The notes beneath the pieces are model-generated. The model was not told the DNA's origin, searched no databases, and saw nothing but the letters and a program-made list of their open reading frames with translations. A DNA stretch of 5,468 nucleotides from Bacteroidia bacterium (lineage in GTDB: Bacteria; Bacteroidota; Bacteroidia; Bacteroidales; GCA-2748055): positions 1 to 5,468 of the forward strand of contig JAUVKN010000281.1 of the NCBI GenBank assembly GCA_030596245.1, read 5' to 3'. A program made the translations under genes and the position numbers. Below, in pieces: positions 5,360 through 5,468 of the stretch (positions are counted from its first letter, which is position 1; every line of letters begins with the position of its first letter).

Positions 5360-5468
5360 GGAAGAAAAACGATACCACTCTAAATCTTCTTTTTTTCTTT
5401 TTTTGGCAATCTCCCTCCCAATAACAGCGGGGAGTTGACAAAAAAAGGAAATCTAATCCAAAATACAT
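5360..5468 (+). other. Downstream non-coding stretch to window edge
   Basis: The 109 bases after the AsmA stop hold a polypyrimidine tract (5387-5404) and a weak hairpin, CTCCC (5411-5415) with GGGAG (5430-5434), 14-nt loop. The hairpin is followed by an A-rich rather than T-rich stretch, so it is not a normal intrinsic terminator on the + strand, nor on the - strand, where no T tract follows the stem. I see no gene start here. Confidence 0.4.

Noticed and set aside
5387..5434. Terminator after the AsmA gene
   Set aside because: The T tract precedes the hairpin instead of following it, and the hairpin is only 5 bp with a 14-nt loop.

Overview
The window most likely comes from a member of the Bacteroidota. 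The signs are a large AsmA-type protein with a long acidic linker, signal peptides ending in F-S-Q, the near absence of Shine-Dalgarno sites, a match to the Bacteroidota promoter box TAnnTTTG just ahead of the largest gene, and a tRNA gene without an encoded CCA. I cannot place it to genus. All protein genes lie on the + strand; only the tRNA is on the - strand.

Layout. Positions 2-496 hold the 3' part of an unrecognised gene that runs off the left edge. A strong intrinsic terminator (537-587) follows, and only 13 bases after its T tract a small helical protein of unknown function begins (601-816). Positions 817-1000 contain no credible ORF but have nested inverted repeats (823-918) and end in a strong terminator (966-1000). 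Next comes a membrane-anchored protein with an MmpS-like beta domain (1045-1503), a possible 31-codon ORF overlapping its end, and a secreted small protein with an alpha+beta-barrel-like pattern (1682-2098) with its own terminator. Positions 2153-2285 are non-coding and carry a perfect 12-bp tandem repeat. The repeat abuts the terminator of tRNA-Arg(ACG), which is on the - strand (2332-2405). Transcribed divergently from the tRNA is a 942-residue AsmA-family protein (2531-5359) that fills the right half of the window. No complete gene follows it.

How the parts relate. The genes look like independent transcription units rather than one operon: each is separated by a terminator, a candidate promoter, or both. 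Three products (the MmpS-like protein, the secreted protein and AsmA) act at or beyond the inner membrane, but nothing shows that they work together. The left part (1-2290) reads like an accessory region of short unknown genes ending beside a tRNA. The tRNA-asmA part looks like conserved chromosome. I found no integrase, transposase, CRISPR array or recognisable defence system. The least explained items are the structured region at 823-918, the terminator placed directly before the 601 ORF, and the regular 11-residue repeat at the C-terminus of AsmA.
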